Positions 8,877-18,900 of a stretch of DNA of 64,000 bases are shown piece by piece. The first letter of the stretch is position 1; every line of letters begins with the position of its first letter. The DNA lies in the NCBI GenBank assembly GCA_020446045.1, contig JAGRFM010000129.1, positions 1 to 64,000 of the forward strand, written 5' to 3'. The notes under the pieces are model-generated. The model made no database searches, was not told where the DNA came from, and was given only the letters and a program-made list of their open reading frames with translations. The stretch comes from Nitrosomonas sp. (GTDB lineage Bacteria; Pseudomonadota; Gammaproteobacteria; Burkholderiales; Nitrosomonadaceae). A program made the position numbers and the translations under genes.

Positions 8877-9635
8877 ATGCATCGTTTGTTACCTTTTAGC
8901 GCCGTATGCATAGGCATACTTTTAACGGGCTTCGCAGTCCCGGCAATGGCCCAGCAATCCGGATTCCCGGCATTTACCAGTGCTCCGGGACCCGACGGCA
9001 CCACGACTTACACGTTGGGTCTGCAGACATTTCTGCTACTCACTTCGCTGACCTTTATCCCGGCAGTGGTACTCATGATGACCAGTTTCACGCGCATCAT
9101 CATTGTTTTATCGCTGTTACGCATGGCACTGGGCACACAATCGTCCCCACCGAATCAGGTGTTAATCGGACTTGCCCTGTTCCTGACGTTTTTTATCATG
9201 GCGCCCGTCATCGATCGTATCTACAACGAAGCCTATCTGCCGTTTTCAGAAGATAAAATCGATATTATGCAGGCTGCCGAAATTGCCGGCGACCCACTCA
9301 GAACATTCATGCTGCACCAGACCCGGGAAACCGATCTGGCGCTTTTTATTCAAATTTCAGATCATGATGAAATTGAAAGCCCGGATCAGGTTCCTTTCAA
9401 AATACTGGTCCCGGCTTATATCACCAGTGAATTAAAAACAGCTTTCCAGATCGGTTTTATCATCTTTATCCCGTTTCTGATTATCGATATGGTCGTTGCC
9501 AGCGTGTTGATGTCGATGGGTATGATGATGTTGTCCCCGATGATTATTTCGCTGCCATTCAAACTCATGTTGTTTGTTTTGGTCGACGGCTGGCATTTAT
9601 TGATCGGGTCACTGACGCAAAGCTTTTTTGTTTGA
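8877..9635 (+). CDS. fliP: Flagellar export gate protein FliP
   Basis: FliP forms the core of the flagellar type III export gate. From the ATG at 8877 the protein is 252 residues, with a cleavable signal ([20 protein letters not shown], cut near AMA-QQ) as in other proteobacterial FliP. The family blocks [40 protein letters not shown] and the C-terminal [18 protein letters not shown] are all present, within four predicted membrane helices. A longer reading from a TTG at 8823 adds 18 hydrophobic and basic residues; I prefer the ATG because it gives a normal signal peptide, although its ribosome site is weak. Confidence 0.95.
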   Translation: MHRLLPFSAVCIGILLTGFAVPAMAQQSGFPAFTSAPGPDGTTTYTLGLQTFLLLTSLTFIPAVVLMMTSFTRIIIVLSLLRMALGTQSSPPNQVLIGLALFLTFFIMAPVIDRIYNEAYLPFSEDKIDIMQAAEIAGDPLRTFMLHQTRETDLALFIQISDHDEIESPDQVPFKILVPAYITSELKTAFQIGFIIFIPFLIIDMVVASVLMSMGMMMLSPMIISLPFKLMLFVLVDGWHLLIGSLTQSFFV

Positions 9636-9653
9636 TACCAAGGAGAACATGGT

Positions 9654-9926
9654 ATGACACCAGAACATGTGATGACCATCGGGCGGCAGGCACTTGAAGT
9701 GACCTTGATGGTTTCCGCGCCGTTACTGCTGGCTGCTTTGATAACCGGTTTGATTGTCAGTATTTTTCAGGCAGCCACACAAATCAATGAAATGACTTTA
9801 TCGTTTATTCCGAAACTCTTCGTCATGTTTCTGGTACTGCTGCTGGCAGGCCCGTGGATGATCAATGTCATGACCGATTACATGCATCGATTGTTTACCG
9901 GCATTCCCTGGCTAGCCCTCAGTTGA
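9654..9926 (+). CDS. fliQ: Flagellar export gate protein FliQ
   Basis: At 90 residues this matches the standard FliQ length. Two membrane helices are evident (about residues 17-40 and 52-74). Conserved text includes EVTLMVSAPLLLAALITGLI and the SIFQAATQINEMTLSFIPK loop, which is diagnostic for FliQ/SctS proteins. FliQ packs around the FliP-FliR core of the export gate. A strong AAGGAGAA ribosome site precedes the ATG. The flagellar rather than virulence version is inferred from the flanking fliP and fliR. Confidence 0.96.
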   Translation: MTPEHVMTIGRQALEVTLMVSAPLLLAALITGLIVSIFQAATQINEMTLSFIPKLFVMFLVLLLAGPWMINVMTDYMHRLFTGIPWLALS

Positions 9927-9982
9927 CGGCCATGATTATTTTTAGCGCCATATTCAGGAACACTGAAACCCTTTTGAAATAA

Positions 9983-10780
9983 ATGATCAGCATAACCGAT
10001 GCCGAACTCAATAATGCCATGGCAACTTTTTTATGGCCGTTATTCAGAATCCTGGCATTGATTGCGAGCGCGCCGGTTCTGGGCAACCCGAGTGTTCCGG
10101 TCAGGGTTAAAGTCGGCGTTGCAATGCTTTTGACACTCATCATTGTTCCGACCATAGAAAAACCAATTCCGCAGGTCGATCCCTATTCCGGCGTCGGACT
10201 GATGATATTGTTGCAGCAAATCATTATTGGCGTTGCCATTGGCTTGGTTATGCGTATTGTGTTTGTTGCCGTGGAAATGGCCGGTGAAATTATCGGGCTG
10301 CAAATGGGGCTGGCGTTTGCCATCTTTTTCGACCCGCAAAGTTCCAGCCAGCTTGCTTTGGTCGGGCGTTTTCTGGGTGTCATAGCCAGTCTCGCCTTTC
10401 TTGCCATCGACGGCCATCTGATTATGATTGCATTAATCGCACAAAGCTTTAACACCCTGCCGATAGGGCCCGACGGCCTGAGCATACCCACTTTCAACAC
10501 CCTGATTTTCTGGGGTGGTGAAATTTTCAAATCCGGCATGTTACTGGCTTTACCCGTATTGACCGCATTACTGATTACCAACCTGGCGCTGGGTATTTTG
10601 ACACGCGCTGCACCGCAGTTGAACATCTTTGCCGTTGGTTTTCCGATAACGTTATCGATTGGTTTTTTAATGCTCGCATTGAGTATTATTTACTATGCGC
10701 CGATTCTTGAACGATTAGTCATGGAAGGATTTCAAATCATGGCGGATCTGGTGAATCTATCCGAGATTAAAATCCCCTAA
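9983..10780 (+). CDS. fliR: Flagellar export gate protein FliR
   Basis: The 265-residue integral membrane protein has the FliR opening (FLWPLFRILALIASAPVLGN) and the family blocks GVAIGLVMRIVFVAVEMAGE and LQMGLAFAIFFDPQSSSQLA. Later segments include LLALPVLTALLITNLALGIL and APQLNIFAVGFPITL. FliR completes the helical FliP5-FliQ4-FliR1 gate. It is the last gene of this flagellar block. flhB and flhA, often next in related genomes, are not in the window. The 56-base gap to fliQ is longer than elsewhere in the operon but shows no promoter I can support. Confidence 0.96.
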   Translation: MISITDAELNNAMATFLWPLFRILALIASAPVLGNPSVPVRVKVGVAMLLTLIIVPTIEKPIPQVDPYSGVGLMILLQQIIIGVAIGLVMRIVFVAVEMAGEIIGLQMGLAFAIFFDPQSSSQLALVGRFLGVIASLAFLAIDGHLIMIALIAQSFNTLPIGPDGLSIPTFNTLIFWGGEIFKSGMLLALPVLTALLITNLALGILTRAAPQLNIFAVGFPITLSIGFLMLALSIIYYAPILERLVMEGFQIMADLVNLSEIKIP

Positions 10781-10902
10781 TTTTTAACACCCTTGTTTGA
10801 AATTTGGCTTACAATAGTCACGAGCCTGTTTAATTTCAATAGCTTGTTGAAAATTTCCTACGTTTCATGGCAAGGAACGTCAAAATTGGAAATAGACAGA
10901 AT

Positions 10903-10939
10903 AATCCCGTTAATTCATGCGTTTTTTTTAATCGGGATT
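10903..10939 (+). terminator. Possible terminator after fliR
   Basis: AATCCCGTTAA at 10903 pairs with TTAATCGGGATT ending at 10939, around a loop containing a run of T. The stem is short, contains a bulge, and lies about 120 bases after the fliR stop. It may separate the flagellar operon from the coiled-coil gene, but the call is weak. Confidence 0.35.
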
Positions 10940-11038
10940 GATAAAATGTCCTGGAAATAAGACTTTATCATCAAGCTATACAACTTATACAACTCGGCGA
11001 GGATCGGCTCGGATTTATCGGACTAAATCGGACGAAAT

Positions 11039-13681
11039 ATGACATTCAAGTCACGTTTAATTAAATCATTGCAAAAAATGTCACCGTCTCAAGATGCAAC
11101 GAACGGCGATATGGCTAATGCGTCCGTCGAGGATTTATATTTTTTTGATACCCCCAATCAATCCACACAACAACCCGAAAGAAATAACCGGCCACTTGTT
11201 ACTGTGGAAGATATCGAACAAGAAATCATGGCTCTACATCGAGAACGGCTGAATACCGAAAACCAGGCAATCAAGGAAGCGCAAAAACGACTCGAAGCAG
11301 AAACCAAAGCAAAAGTTGCCGCCGAAGCGCGCGCCCGCGCCGAAGCCAACGCTCGCACCACTGCGGAAGAACGGTTAAAAGCCGAAACACAGGCAACTGA
11401 AGAAGCCCGTTTACGTGCGCAGGCGGATTCCCAGGCCATGAATGAAGCCAATGCCAACCGGCAGAAAGACATTCAGGCCCGGCAATTGGCCGAAGAGAAA
11501 ATCAATAGTGAGAAAGAACTCGCACTCATACTGCACACCAAGCTCAAAACCGAATCCGCCGTCGTCGAAGAAACCAAAGAACGCGCCAAACAAGAAGCCA
11601 TCGCACTCGACGCAATCAATGCAAAACTTCTGGCAGAAAAAAAAGCCGCTGAAATAGCAAAACAAAACGCTGAAAAAGCCGAGCAAGAGCGTCAATCAAC
11701 GGAAGCGTTAACCCAGGCAGAAGCTGAAGCCAGGTCAAAAGCCGAAGCAAAAATCAAGGCAAACGAAGAACTGCTTGCGTTAGCCAAAGCCAATCAGGAA
11801 GCAGAACAACAAGAGACCGAGGAAATTGAGTCCCGAATCCGTCTCGAAAAAGAAATACAGGAAAAAATTACCCAGCGGCTGGAATCAGAAACACAGGCCC
11901 GCCAGGCGGCCGAAGCAAAACTCCAGTTAGAAGCCGCTGCAACGCAAGCCGCGCAGGAAAAAGAAACGTTGGAAATTCAGGCAAAAACCGCCGCCGAAGC
12001 ACGGTTTCAAGCCGAAGAAGAAGCCAGATTGGCGGCGGAAAACCGTGTCAAAGCCGAAAACGCAGCAATTGATGCTGCAAAAGCGCAAGAACAGGCCGAC
12101 CGGCTCGCCGCTTACGAAGCCAGCAACACCCTGCAAAAAGCAGATCAGGCACGGCAACTGGCCGAGGAAAAACGTAAAGCCGAGCAGGAAGCCGCCGCAT
12201 CGCTGGAAGCCAAACACGGTATCGAGTACGAATTGACAAAAGCAGCCCAGGAAAAGGCCAAACAGGAAGCCATAGCGCTTGAAAATGCTGCCGCACAATT
12301 GCAGACCGAAAAAGACGCTATCGCCATTGCCAAAGAAAGCGCCGCAAAAGCCGAAGAAGCCCGTCAAACAGCGCTTGCGGTCATTGAGATGGAAACGGAT
12401 ACCAAAGCGTTGGCGGAAGAAAAAATACGGGAAAACAAAAAACGGCTCGAATTGACTGAAGCCAACAAAGCAGCCGAACAAAAAGAAATTGAAGAACACC
12501 AACAACGCATTCAACTTGAACAAGAAACCCGGCAACAAATCGAGCAGCGCCTGGAAGCTGAGGAAAAAGCGCGACTTGCCGCACAAGCGCAATTAAACGC
12601 AGAAACACAAACAACCCGGGTCGCCCAGGAAAAAGCGGAGCAGGAAACGCAGTACGCTGGAGCTGCGCAACGCAAAGCAGAACTCGAATCCCAGGCTGCA
12701 CAGGCAGCCCGTGAAAAAGCCGAAGCTGAACAAGCCGAAGCCGAACTGATCGCCTTCAGACTTGAGCAAGAATCCATAGCAGCCGAAGCAGCCAAATCAC
12801 GCATTCAAACCGAATCCCAATTGCAGAAAGAAATCAACCTGCGTGCACAGATTGAACTGGAAGCCAAAGCGGCTGCTGAAGAAAAACTGTCGGCTGAGCA
12901 ACAATTGCGGCTCATCGAAGAACAAAAGAAAACCGCCGAATTTGAAGCAGCAAAAGCGGCACAGGAACGTGCCGAAGCTGAACAAAAACGCATTGACGAA
13001 ATCAATGCAAGCAAACAGGCTGATTTAGCCGCAACCGAAGCGGCGGAGCAAAAAATAGCCGCCGAACAGCGTACACGCGCCATCGCGGAAGAAAAAACCA
13101 AAGCTGATCAGCTTGCTGCTGATGAGGCCAATGCCAAGGCTGATATTGAACAGCGGCTACTGGAGGACGCCGAACTGCGCGCCCAAGCCATCGTGGATTC
13201 CCGGAAAGCAGCCGCCGAACGGCTGGAAACCGAACAAAAAATAACCGGCCTGGCCATCACGCGCGCACAAGCCAAAATGGATGCCGCGAATAAAGCCAAG
13301 GCCCAACTCGAATCCGAACGAAAAGCGGCTGAAATCGCTCAGGCCAAAGCCAAGGCCGAAGCAATTGCGCTCACCATTATCGAAAAACGCACCGAACTCG
13401 AAGCCAAGGAGCTTGAAGAAGCCTTGCTCAGAGAATCGGTCGAACGCATGGCCAATGAGGCCATCATCGCACGTACCGAAGAAAACAAAAAAGCCACCGC
13501 AGCCGCCACAGAACGGATACGCGCCGCACTTGCTGCGACCGAACATGCACGCGAACATTCCGGCACTCAAACCGCAGCAATCCCTACACAATACCCTGAT
13601 TCAAAAACAACAAGGAAAAACGGAAAAAATTCCGATCAAAATTCGCCCGTCGCAACAACACGAAAGTCTCGCAAGTATTGA
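11039..13681 (+). CDS. 880-residue Ala/Glu/Lys/Gln-rich coiled-coil protein with 224-residue repeat
   Basis: After about 55 residues of ordinary sequence (MTFKSRLIKSLQKMSPSQDA at the start), residues 56 to about 840 are almost unbroken helical, charged, Ala/Glu-rich sequence expected to form a very long coiled coil. It has no signal peptide, membrane segment or catalytic motif. Two long units repeat with a constant offset of 224 residues (32 heptads): ARQLAEEK at 147 and 371, KQEAIAL near 184 and 408, and the R-I-x-L-E-x-E block near 266 and 490. A more degenerate third copy may follow. The C-terminus is basic and Ser/Thr-rich (SKTTRKNGKNSDQN). It follows fliR on the same strand after 258 bases. 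I do not recognise a family; a structural or cytoskeletal role is only inference. Confidence 0.85.
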   Translation: MTFKSRLIKSLQKMSPSQDATNGDMANASVEDLYFFDTPNQSTQQPERNNRPLVTVEDIEQEIMALHRERLNTENQAIKEAQKRLEAETKAKVAAEARARAEANARTTAEERLKAETQATEEARLRAQADSQAMNEANANRQKDIQARQLAEEKINSEKELALILHTKLKTESAVVEETKERAKQEAIALDAINAKLLAEKKAAEIAKQNAEKAEQERQSTEALTQAEAEARSKAEAKIKANEELLALAKANQEAEQQETEEIESRIRLEKEIQEKITQRLESETQARQAAEAKLQLEAAATQAAQEKETLEIQAKTAAEARFQAEEEARLAAENRVKAENAAIDAAKAQEQADRLAAYEASNTLQKADQARQLAEEKRKAEQEAAASLEAKHGIEYELTKAAQEKAKQEAIALENAAAQLQTEKDAIAIAKESAAKAEEARQTALAVIEMETDTKALAEEKIRENKKRLELTEANKAAEQKEIEEHQQRIQLEQETRQQIEQRLEAEEKARLAAQAQLNAETQTTRVAQEKAEQETQYAGAAQRKAELESQAAQAAREKAEAEQAEAELIAFRLEQESIAAEAAKSRIQTESQLQKEINLRAQIELEAKAAAEEKLSAEQQLRLIEEQKKTAEFEAAKAAQERAEAEQKRIDEINASKQADLAATEAAEQKIAAEQRTRAIAEEKTKADQLAADEANAKADIEQRLLEDAELRAQAIVDSRKAAAERLETEQKITGLAITRAQAKMDAANKAKAQLESERKAAEIAQAKAKAEAIALTIIEKRTELEAKELEEALLRESVERMANEAIIARTEENKKATAAATERIRAALAATEHAREHSGTQTAAIPTQYPDSKTTRKNGKNSDQNSPVATTRKSRKY

Positions 13682-13805
13682 TTTTCTGGTTCATCTACCC
13701 GCAAAGGGCAAAAGTACAAAGATCAGAAATACCACAAACTTGCACATTCATATTATATTGATTATATTAACTATTCTCATTAATTTTTTCAGCCCACTGC
13801 TCCCA

Positions 13806-14054
13806 ATGGCCCAACTAACAATTCGTGATTTACCTGATAAAACAGAGGAATTATTGCGTATTCGTGCAGAACATGCCGGTATTTCGTTAGAAGCCTATAT
13901 TTGCCACATTTTGCAAAAGGCATCATTAACGCCTGAAAACAATTCGGTTGACATTGTTCAGATGGCAGAAAAATATTTCGGCAGCGAACAAGGTGTTGAG
14001 CTCACATTACCTGAACGTAAGACACAACGATCATCCATTGATTTTATCGAATGA
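13806..14054 (+). CDS. FitA/VapB-like ribbon-helix-helix antitoxin
   Basis: Starting at ATG 13806 the product is 82 residues: MAQLTIRDLPDKTEELLRIR then AEHAGISLEAYICHILQ. This is the FitA-type ribbon-helix-helix DNA-binding fold, in which the N-terminal strand (LTIRDLP) contacts operator DNA. The C-terminal tail (about residues 45-82) should wrap the toxin. Type II antitoxins of this kind neutralise the PIN toxin and repress their own operon. A longer in-frame reading exists upstream but overlaps the coiled-coil gene and is not credible. The last codons overlap the toxin start by four bases (ATGA), the usual coupling. Confidence 0.88.
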   Translation: MAQLTIRDLPDKTEELLRIRAEHAGISLEAYICHILQKASLTPENNSVDIVQMAEKYFGSEQGVELTLPERKTQRSSIDFIE

Positions 14055-14467
14055 TCATACTGGATACCAACGTCATCTCCGAACTGATGCGTAATCAACC
14101 GGATATCGAAGTCAAACACTGGATTAGCAAACAAACCCCGATTCATTTGAATATCACAACAATTACCATTGCGGAAATCCAAAGAGGACTGATGCGCCTG
14201 CCCGCAGGTAAACGCCGCACACAATTGACTAACAGCTTCGAGGCATTCGTTACGGAAGCGTTTAATGGCAGAATTTTTCCATTTGATGAAAAGGCCGCTT
14301 ATCACTATGGCCATATCGCCGCACACTGTGAAATGCAAGGTATCAATACAGATGCAGTAGATTTAATGATCGCAGCCATAGCAAAAACCCATCAAGCAGC
14401 AATTTCCACACGTAACGTCAAGGATTTTACAGGTTGCGGTATTGAAATCATCAATCCCTGGTTATAA
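14051..14467 (+). CDS. FitB/VapC-like PIN-domain toxin
   Basis: The 138-residue protein is a complete PIN-domain ribonuclease. The acidic residues expected to hold Mg are visible: Asp5 in ILDTNVISEL, Glu42 in ITIAEIQRGL, Asp104 in the INTDAVDLMIAAIA helix, and an acidic residue near 125 in TRNVKDFTGCG. These toxins cleave RNA, often tRNA or rRNA, when freed from the antitoxin. All catalytic positions are intact, so the toxin is probably functional. It overlaps the antitoxin by 4 bases and is convergent with the signalling operon ending at 14678. Confidence 0.9.
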   Translation: MIILDTNVISELMRNQPDIEVKHWISKQTPIHLNITTITIAEIQRGLMRLPAGKRRTQLTNSFEAFVTEAFNGRIFPFDEKAAYHYGHIAAHCEMQGINTDAVDLMIAAIAKTHQAAISTRNVKDFTGCGIEIINPWL

Positions 14468-14677
14468 AAAACAATAATCATCTTTATGAATTGCACTTGA
14501 GGTAGCGCAATGCACCAAAAACATGTAAAAGTTGACGTATCATGGGGATGACGCTGCGCTTATCTATTGCCCTACACGCTTGAGTAGAAGAACTATCCAA
14601 CGAGAAACCGGCTATACGAAAGCTGTTGTAACTTAAAAACATTACGCATTTTGCTTGCAAGACTAGAACTCATTTTG

Positions 14678-15448
14678 TTATCTGGTTAACAGATTGCGCA
14701 ATAAATTCTTAACAGCTTTTTTGTCTAAATCATTTTCCAAAAATTCTCCTGTAAGTAGCAGCAAAAGATAGTCGTGCAAGTCCTTTGTCCATGTGCCGTC
14801 AGTATCGCTTACTGACCAGTTCAGTAGCCCATTGCAGAGAACCTGAATGTCAGCATCTTTCCCACCTGACTGCAATTCCAAAAGAATTGTTCTAATATCC
14901 AATGCCTGCATATATGCGGCCCTGACACTAAACTCATTTTCTGTGGAATTGTCGATTTCCTCTGTTTCCTTGAAACCCAATTTTTGCCTTATGTAACCTT
15001 GCTCAATACGTGCTATGTACATATCGAGCTGTTGTTTAACTATTGTTTTTTTCTCAGTTTGCTTCAAGGTATTTGTTGCTTCCTTCACTGCATTCATAAT
15101 TTTTGAATAATGAGGAACGACTAGAACAGCTATAACGGTAAATATGGCAATGAGGACGGTAATAATTGCTATTATCAACTCACTAGTTTGAAGGAGCGAT
15201 CCGACGGTTCCCACATTCTTTTTAAAATCTAATAAAGCAAGCCAATGATCATCGGAGTATTTCTGTAGCGTAGCCTCAATATATTGAACACGATTCTCAA
15301 AACTCCCGTCTAATTCATGGTGTTCTGACTGCAACAGTTCACTATTATGATGTATTGCTGGTTTATCACTTTCTGCCAGCGTTTTTGAAAAAGACAATAG
15401 GCTTGTAATCAAAAAAATAATAATAAAAAAACTCCAACGCATTTTCAT
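14678..15448 (-). CDS. Membrane protein of unknown function in a kinase/receiver operon
   Basis: The chosen ATG (15446-15448) shares one base with the receiver stop codon and gives 256 residues starting MKMRWSFFIIIFLITSLLSF, a signal peptide or anchor. An external stretch of about 65 residues follows, then a strong membrane helix (LIIAIITVLIAIFTVIAVLV, about residues 90-112). The cytoplasmic helical region, rich in Lys/Glu/Gln, reaches the C-terminus (KKAVKNLLRNLLTR). I do not recognise a domain. Its coupling to the receiver suggests it is the output or membrane partner of the pair. A reading beginning further upstream would overlap the receiver gene and is rejected. Confidence 0.7.
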   Translation of the reverse strand: MKMRWSFFIIIFLITSLLSFSKTLAESDKPAIHHNSELLQSEHHELDGSFENRVQYIEATLQKYSDDHWLALLDFKKNVGTVGSLLQTSELIIAIITVLIAIFTVIAVLVVPHYSKIMNAVKEATNTLKQTEKKTIVKQQLDMYIARIEQGYIRQKLGFKETEEIDNSTENEFSVRAAYMQALDIRTILLELQSGGKDADIQVLCNGLLNWSVSDTDGTWTKDLHDYLLLLLTGEFLENDLDKKAVKNLLRNLLTR

Positions 15449-15930
15449 TATCCTTTGAGTGTTTGCAACCATCGCTGCATGGATTTCAGTGCCGCGTCTG
15501 TATGGCCTTTTTGGTCTGCCTTGGAGAGCCAATTAGTCAACTTGTCTCCTTCTGTATTAAAGCTAATGCGCATACTGGCTTCACTCATGGTTGATAGCAT
15601 CAGAACAGGGTGTTCTTTAAATGTATCACCTATTGGACTGCGGTCACGTACGTTTCGAATATAATGACGCAAAACCGCATATCCGGTTTCAGCGCCTCTC
15701 TGTGGCGTCACTTGAGGCATATCCAATTCCTCAAGGTTGTTAGTTCGAATAAGAATATCCAATATAAAACCGGCAACTTGATCGGGATTATCTAGATTTA
15801 ATTTTACTTCCTTTCCAAAATCACCGACATTCTCACAGATAACCACATCAAAACCTGAGTCATTTAGTTTTTTATGGAAATCCACATTAAGCTCAGGATG
15901 ATCCTCCAACCAAATTAATTTTTTCGTCAT
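15448..15930 (-). CDS. Stand-alone receiver-domain response regulator
   Basis: This 160-residue protein is a receiver domain without an attached output domain. The expected residues are present: acidic pair Glu9-Asp10 (LIWLEDHPE), phospho-acceptor Asp58 (AGFILDILI), Ser113/Thr114 (VLMLSTMSE) and Lys137 (NWLSKADQKG). It is longer than a minimal receiver because of an insertion around residues 62-105. The start ATG overlaps the kinase stop by 4 bases (ATGA), and its own stop overlaps the start of the membrane-protein gene by 1 base. The kinase upstream is therefore its likely phosphodonor and the membrane protein its likely partner, by inference from coupling. Confidence 0.85.
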   Translation of the reverse strand: MTKKLIWLEDHPELNVDFHKKLNDSGFDVVICENVGDFGKEVKLNLDNPDQVAGFILDILIRTNNLEELDMPQVTPQRGAETGYAVLRHYIRNVRDRSPIGDTFKEHPVLMLSTMSEASMRISFNTEGDKLTNWLSKADQKGHTDAALKSMQRWLQTLKG

Positions 15931-18900
15931 ATTTTTTTATTCTCTGTTTTGATAATATCTATGGCAATTGTGGCTTTCATCTCGCCGGGATATTTTTTTT
16001 GTATAAATTTACCATTACAACCAATTAATTTTGCGCAGAGTTTCACAATATATAGCCCAAATCCTTCTCCAGGTTTATCCATAGCCCTTTTCCCACGGAC
16101 ACCGGCACTAAATGGAGCCTTGATTGTTGAATCGAATGCCGTATCGTTTTCTATATACCAACTTTCCTTGGATAACAAACCAGCTGAAAACGTAGAATCT
16201 TCAAGCGCATACTTAACAACATTGTCCATGAGATTCTGGATAATGTAGCGCAAGGGTTCTCTGCGTACTTTCCATACAAAATCCGGTGGAAAATTATTGT
16301 CGAATTTTATCCTTTTTGCCTTTAATTCGTTGAGTCGGGTTGAATACACATCGTTGAACATACCCCTGAGATTGCAATCAACTGGGTTCTCGTTTGGATC
16401 CAATCCGAGAAAGAGATCCATTTTGTGGCTACCAGTTATCGCGTCAATTTTTTTATGCAACTTTTCATAAGCCTCCCGGGCTTCTAATAAGGCTTGCTTC
16501 TGTTGTATCGCAGAATCAATTCCCTTACTAAACAGACTACCAAGCGTGCTTAATAAATATTCTAATTTATACTCTTTCGCTGTCTTTTCTTTGTTTTGCT
16601 TTGAAGCAATGAGCTGAGCATCTTGAAGCTTTCGATACGCCTGATGTATTTTACTTAGCGTATCGTTCTGATAATTAGCCCGGCGAATAAACAAATCGAT
16701 CTTATTGGTAAAAACATTGGATTCTTGTTTAAACTCGTGTTGAGTCACCTGGAAAAATTCCCGTTCTTCGCTTCGCAGATAGTCAAGCTGTTCGAGGTAC
16801 ATGCTTGTTTGTTCATTAACCAGTCGAATCGTATTACGCCAATTTGTGCTAAACCCATGATCATGGTCATGAAATAATGTGACAAAACCGATGACACGGT
16901 ACTTGTTTTTTTCTGCAACTTTCCTTTCATTTATATCAAATGTCTGAAGCGTCAGCATAAACACCATCATTTCCTTGAAATGATGGTTATCGAAATAGTG
17001 CTGGAAAACCCCAAGAGAATCCTGGTCTTTGGCTATATTTTCCTCTCTGTAAGACATTTGTCTGAAGTCGAATGGATTCTTGGCAAAAACCATACCGCTG
17101 CTTTTTTCCCATAGTTCCTCGCAGAATGGCTGCAAAACATTACGCCCCCCTTTGTCGAGGATGAAAGCCGTTTCACCATCCTCATCCCGAGCAACTTTTT
17201 CAATCAGGTCTGGATTAGAAGCGCCGCTCAAGATAAATCGGTCTTGCTCTGACTTGTCAACCAGCCAGATTTGTGCTGCCCGACAAAGAAAAATATTGGA
17301 CAATCCACGCGCCAGCACATTCAGCGGCCATGCTTTTTTATCTTCTTTACGCAATCCAAAGAACCCTTCTTTCAATGCAAAAGGGCCGGCAGCAAAAACC
17401 CAACGGCTAATATTCGACAATGAACCTAACAAGTTCTGGCGATAAAAATAGGGTGACAACACACTTGCAACCTGATGCAGGGTATGACGTTGTGACCAGC
17501 GGAATTGTGATTTTTGCGTACCCTTGACCTCAATCAATCCAATAACGCGATTTTCCATATACAGCGGCAGAATCAAAACAGAACTGGGTTTCAATGTTTC
17601 AGGATAAGGAGAAAACACAACCACATTCGGACCACAGTCTGATTCATAGACGAAACGATTATCCATGATACTTTTGCGGTACAGTATCGGTGGGGCATCG
17701 CGGTTACTCCAATCATGGTCAATCGCTTTCTGACGCTCGCTACGAGTATCTAATAGTAGCGCATCATCTGCATAATCACCGGCAATAATTAACCGATAGT
17801 CATTGTTCTTATCGTTTGCAAGATGATAAAGCGTGGCGCCCACATCGGCGCGGGTAAGTTCACAGAGCAGACGACAAGTATGATGGCCAATCGCTCCCAA
17901 TAATGATTCTTCATGATCGGTCACATCAACCACGCTAAAATACCTTTGAAACCACTCACTCAATGCGCCAACACGTCTATTAATGTATTCTTTTGATCTA
18001 AGTGTCGCATGCTCAGAATATCGATAATAGCGCTGAGGAATTTTTCCTAGATAAAATTGTTCCTGCACTTTTTTATCGCACCAAAGCCGCTCGCCATATT
18101 TCTCAATACCTTCTCCCAAATTTACATCAATAAGCTTTTTATTTTTTGGCTTATCTTCGCAAATAATCAGTTGATAATCCTCAGCATTGTTTGCATAAAT
18201 AAGATACCAAGGCGAAAGTCTATGTTTGCTATTGATAGAATGAGGATCAGTGCCTAACCAAAATGAATTATTTTTAACGAGGTTTTTGAAACGTTCCTTG
18301 CTGTAACGAGCAACAAAGCAAGCGTAGATACCTAACGTTGTAATATCGCGTTGACTCATATTATCCACGTCATACTCACTCGTTGCTGCTAACAACAAAT
18401 TCCAGGCGGTTTGTATGGTTTCAATATGCCTTTCTCGTTCTTTAATGGGTAAAATACTCCGGGTGAGTAACGCGCCATTAAGCTCCTCAATACCCGGGTG
18501 ATCCGCACTTTGTTCGGGCTTTAATTGAATAAAAGCATTGAAGATATGTTTGAGATATAGCCCCCTTTTACAAAAAAATGCATAACTATTATTGATGCCA
18601 ATTGGCTCAAATGTTGGACCGAGCATGCAGAGTAATTGTCTGCTGTCATCGATAAAAAAAGCATCGATTCTGACATGTAGAATTTCAAATGCAGATATCA
18701 GCTCTAAATTTCTATTGCCTGTGACAGTTTTTTTGAAATATTCATAAAACCAAAGCAATTCATACACCCGCCAGAACAGTCCTCTGCGCATTAGTAATAC
18801 AAAAGGCGTATCGTTACTGGGTTGAATTCGCCAAATACGGCGTTCCAGGTAAGGAACCAAAAATTCGAGCAACTGAATCTCTGATGTTTTCAGCAGCATG

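Noticed and set aside
11158..13591. Several long antisense and shifted frames over the coiled-coil gene
   Set aside because: They are shadows of the repetitive Glu/Ala/Lys codons; their products are Cys/Phe/Gly- or Ser/Ala-rich low-complexity strings with no start signals.
13281..13805. N-terminal extension of the antitoxin
   Set aside because: It overlaps the coiled-coil gene in another frame and is Lys/Pro-rich nonsense; the ATG at 13806 starts the RHH domain.
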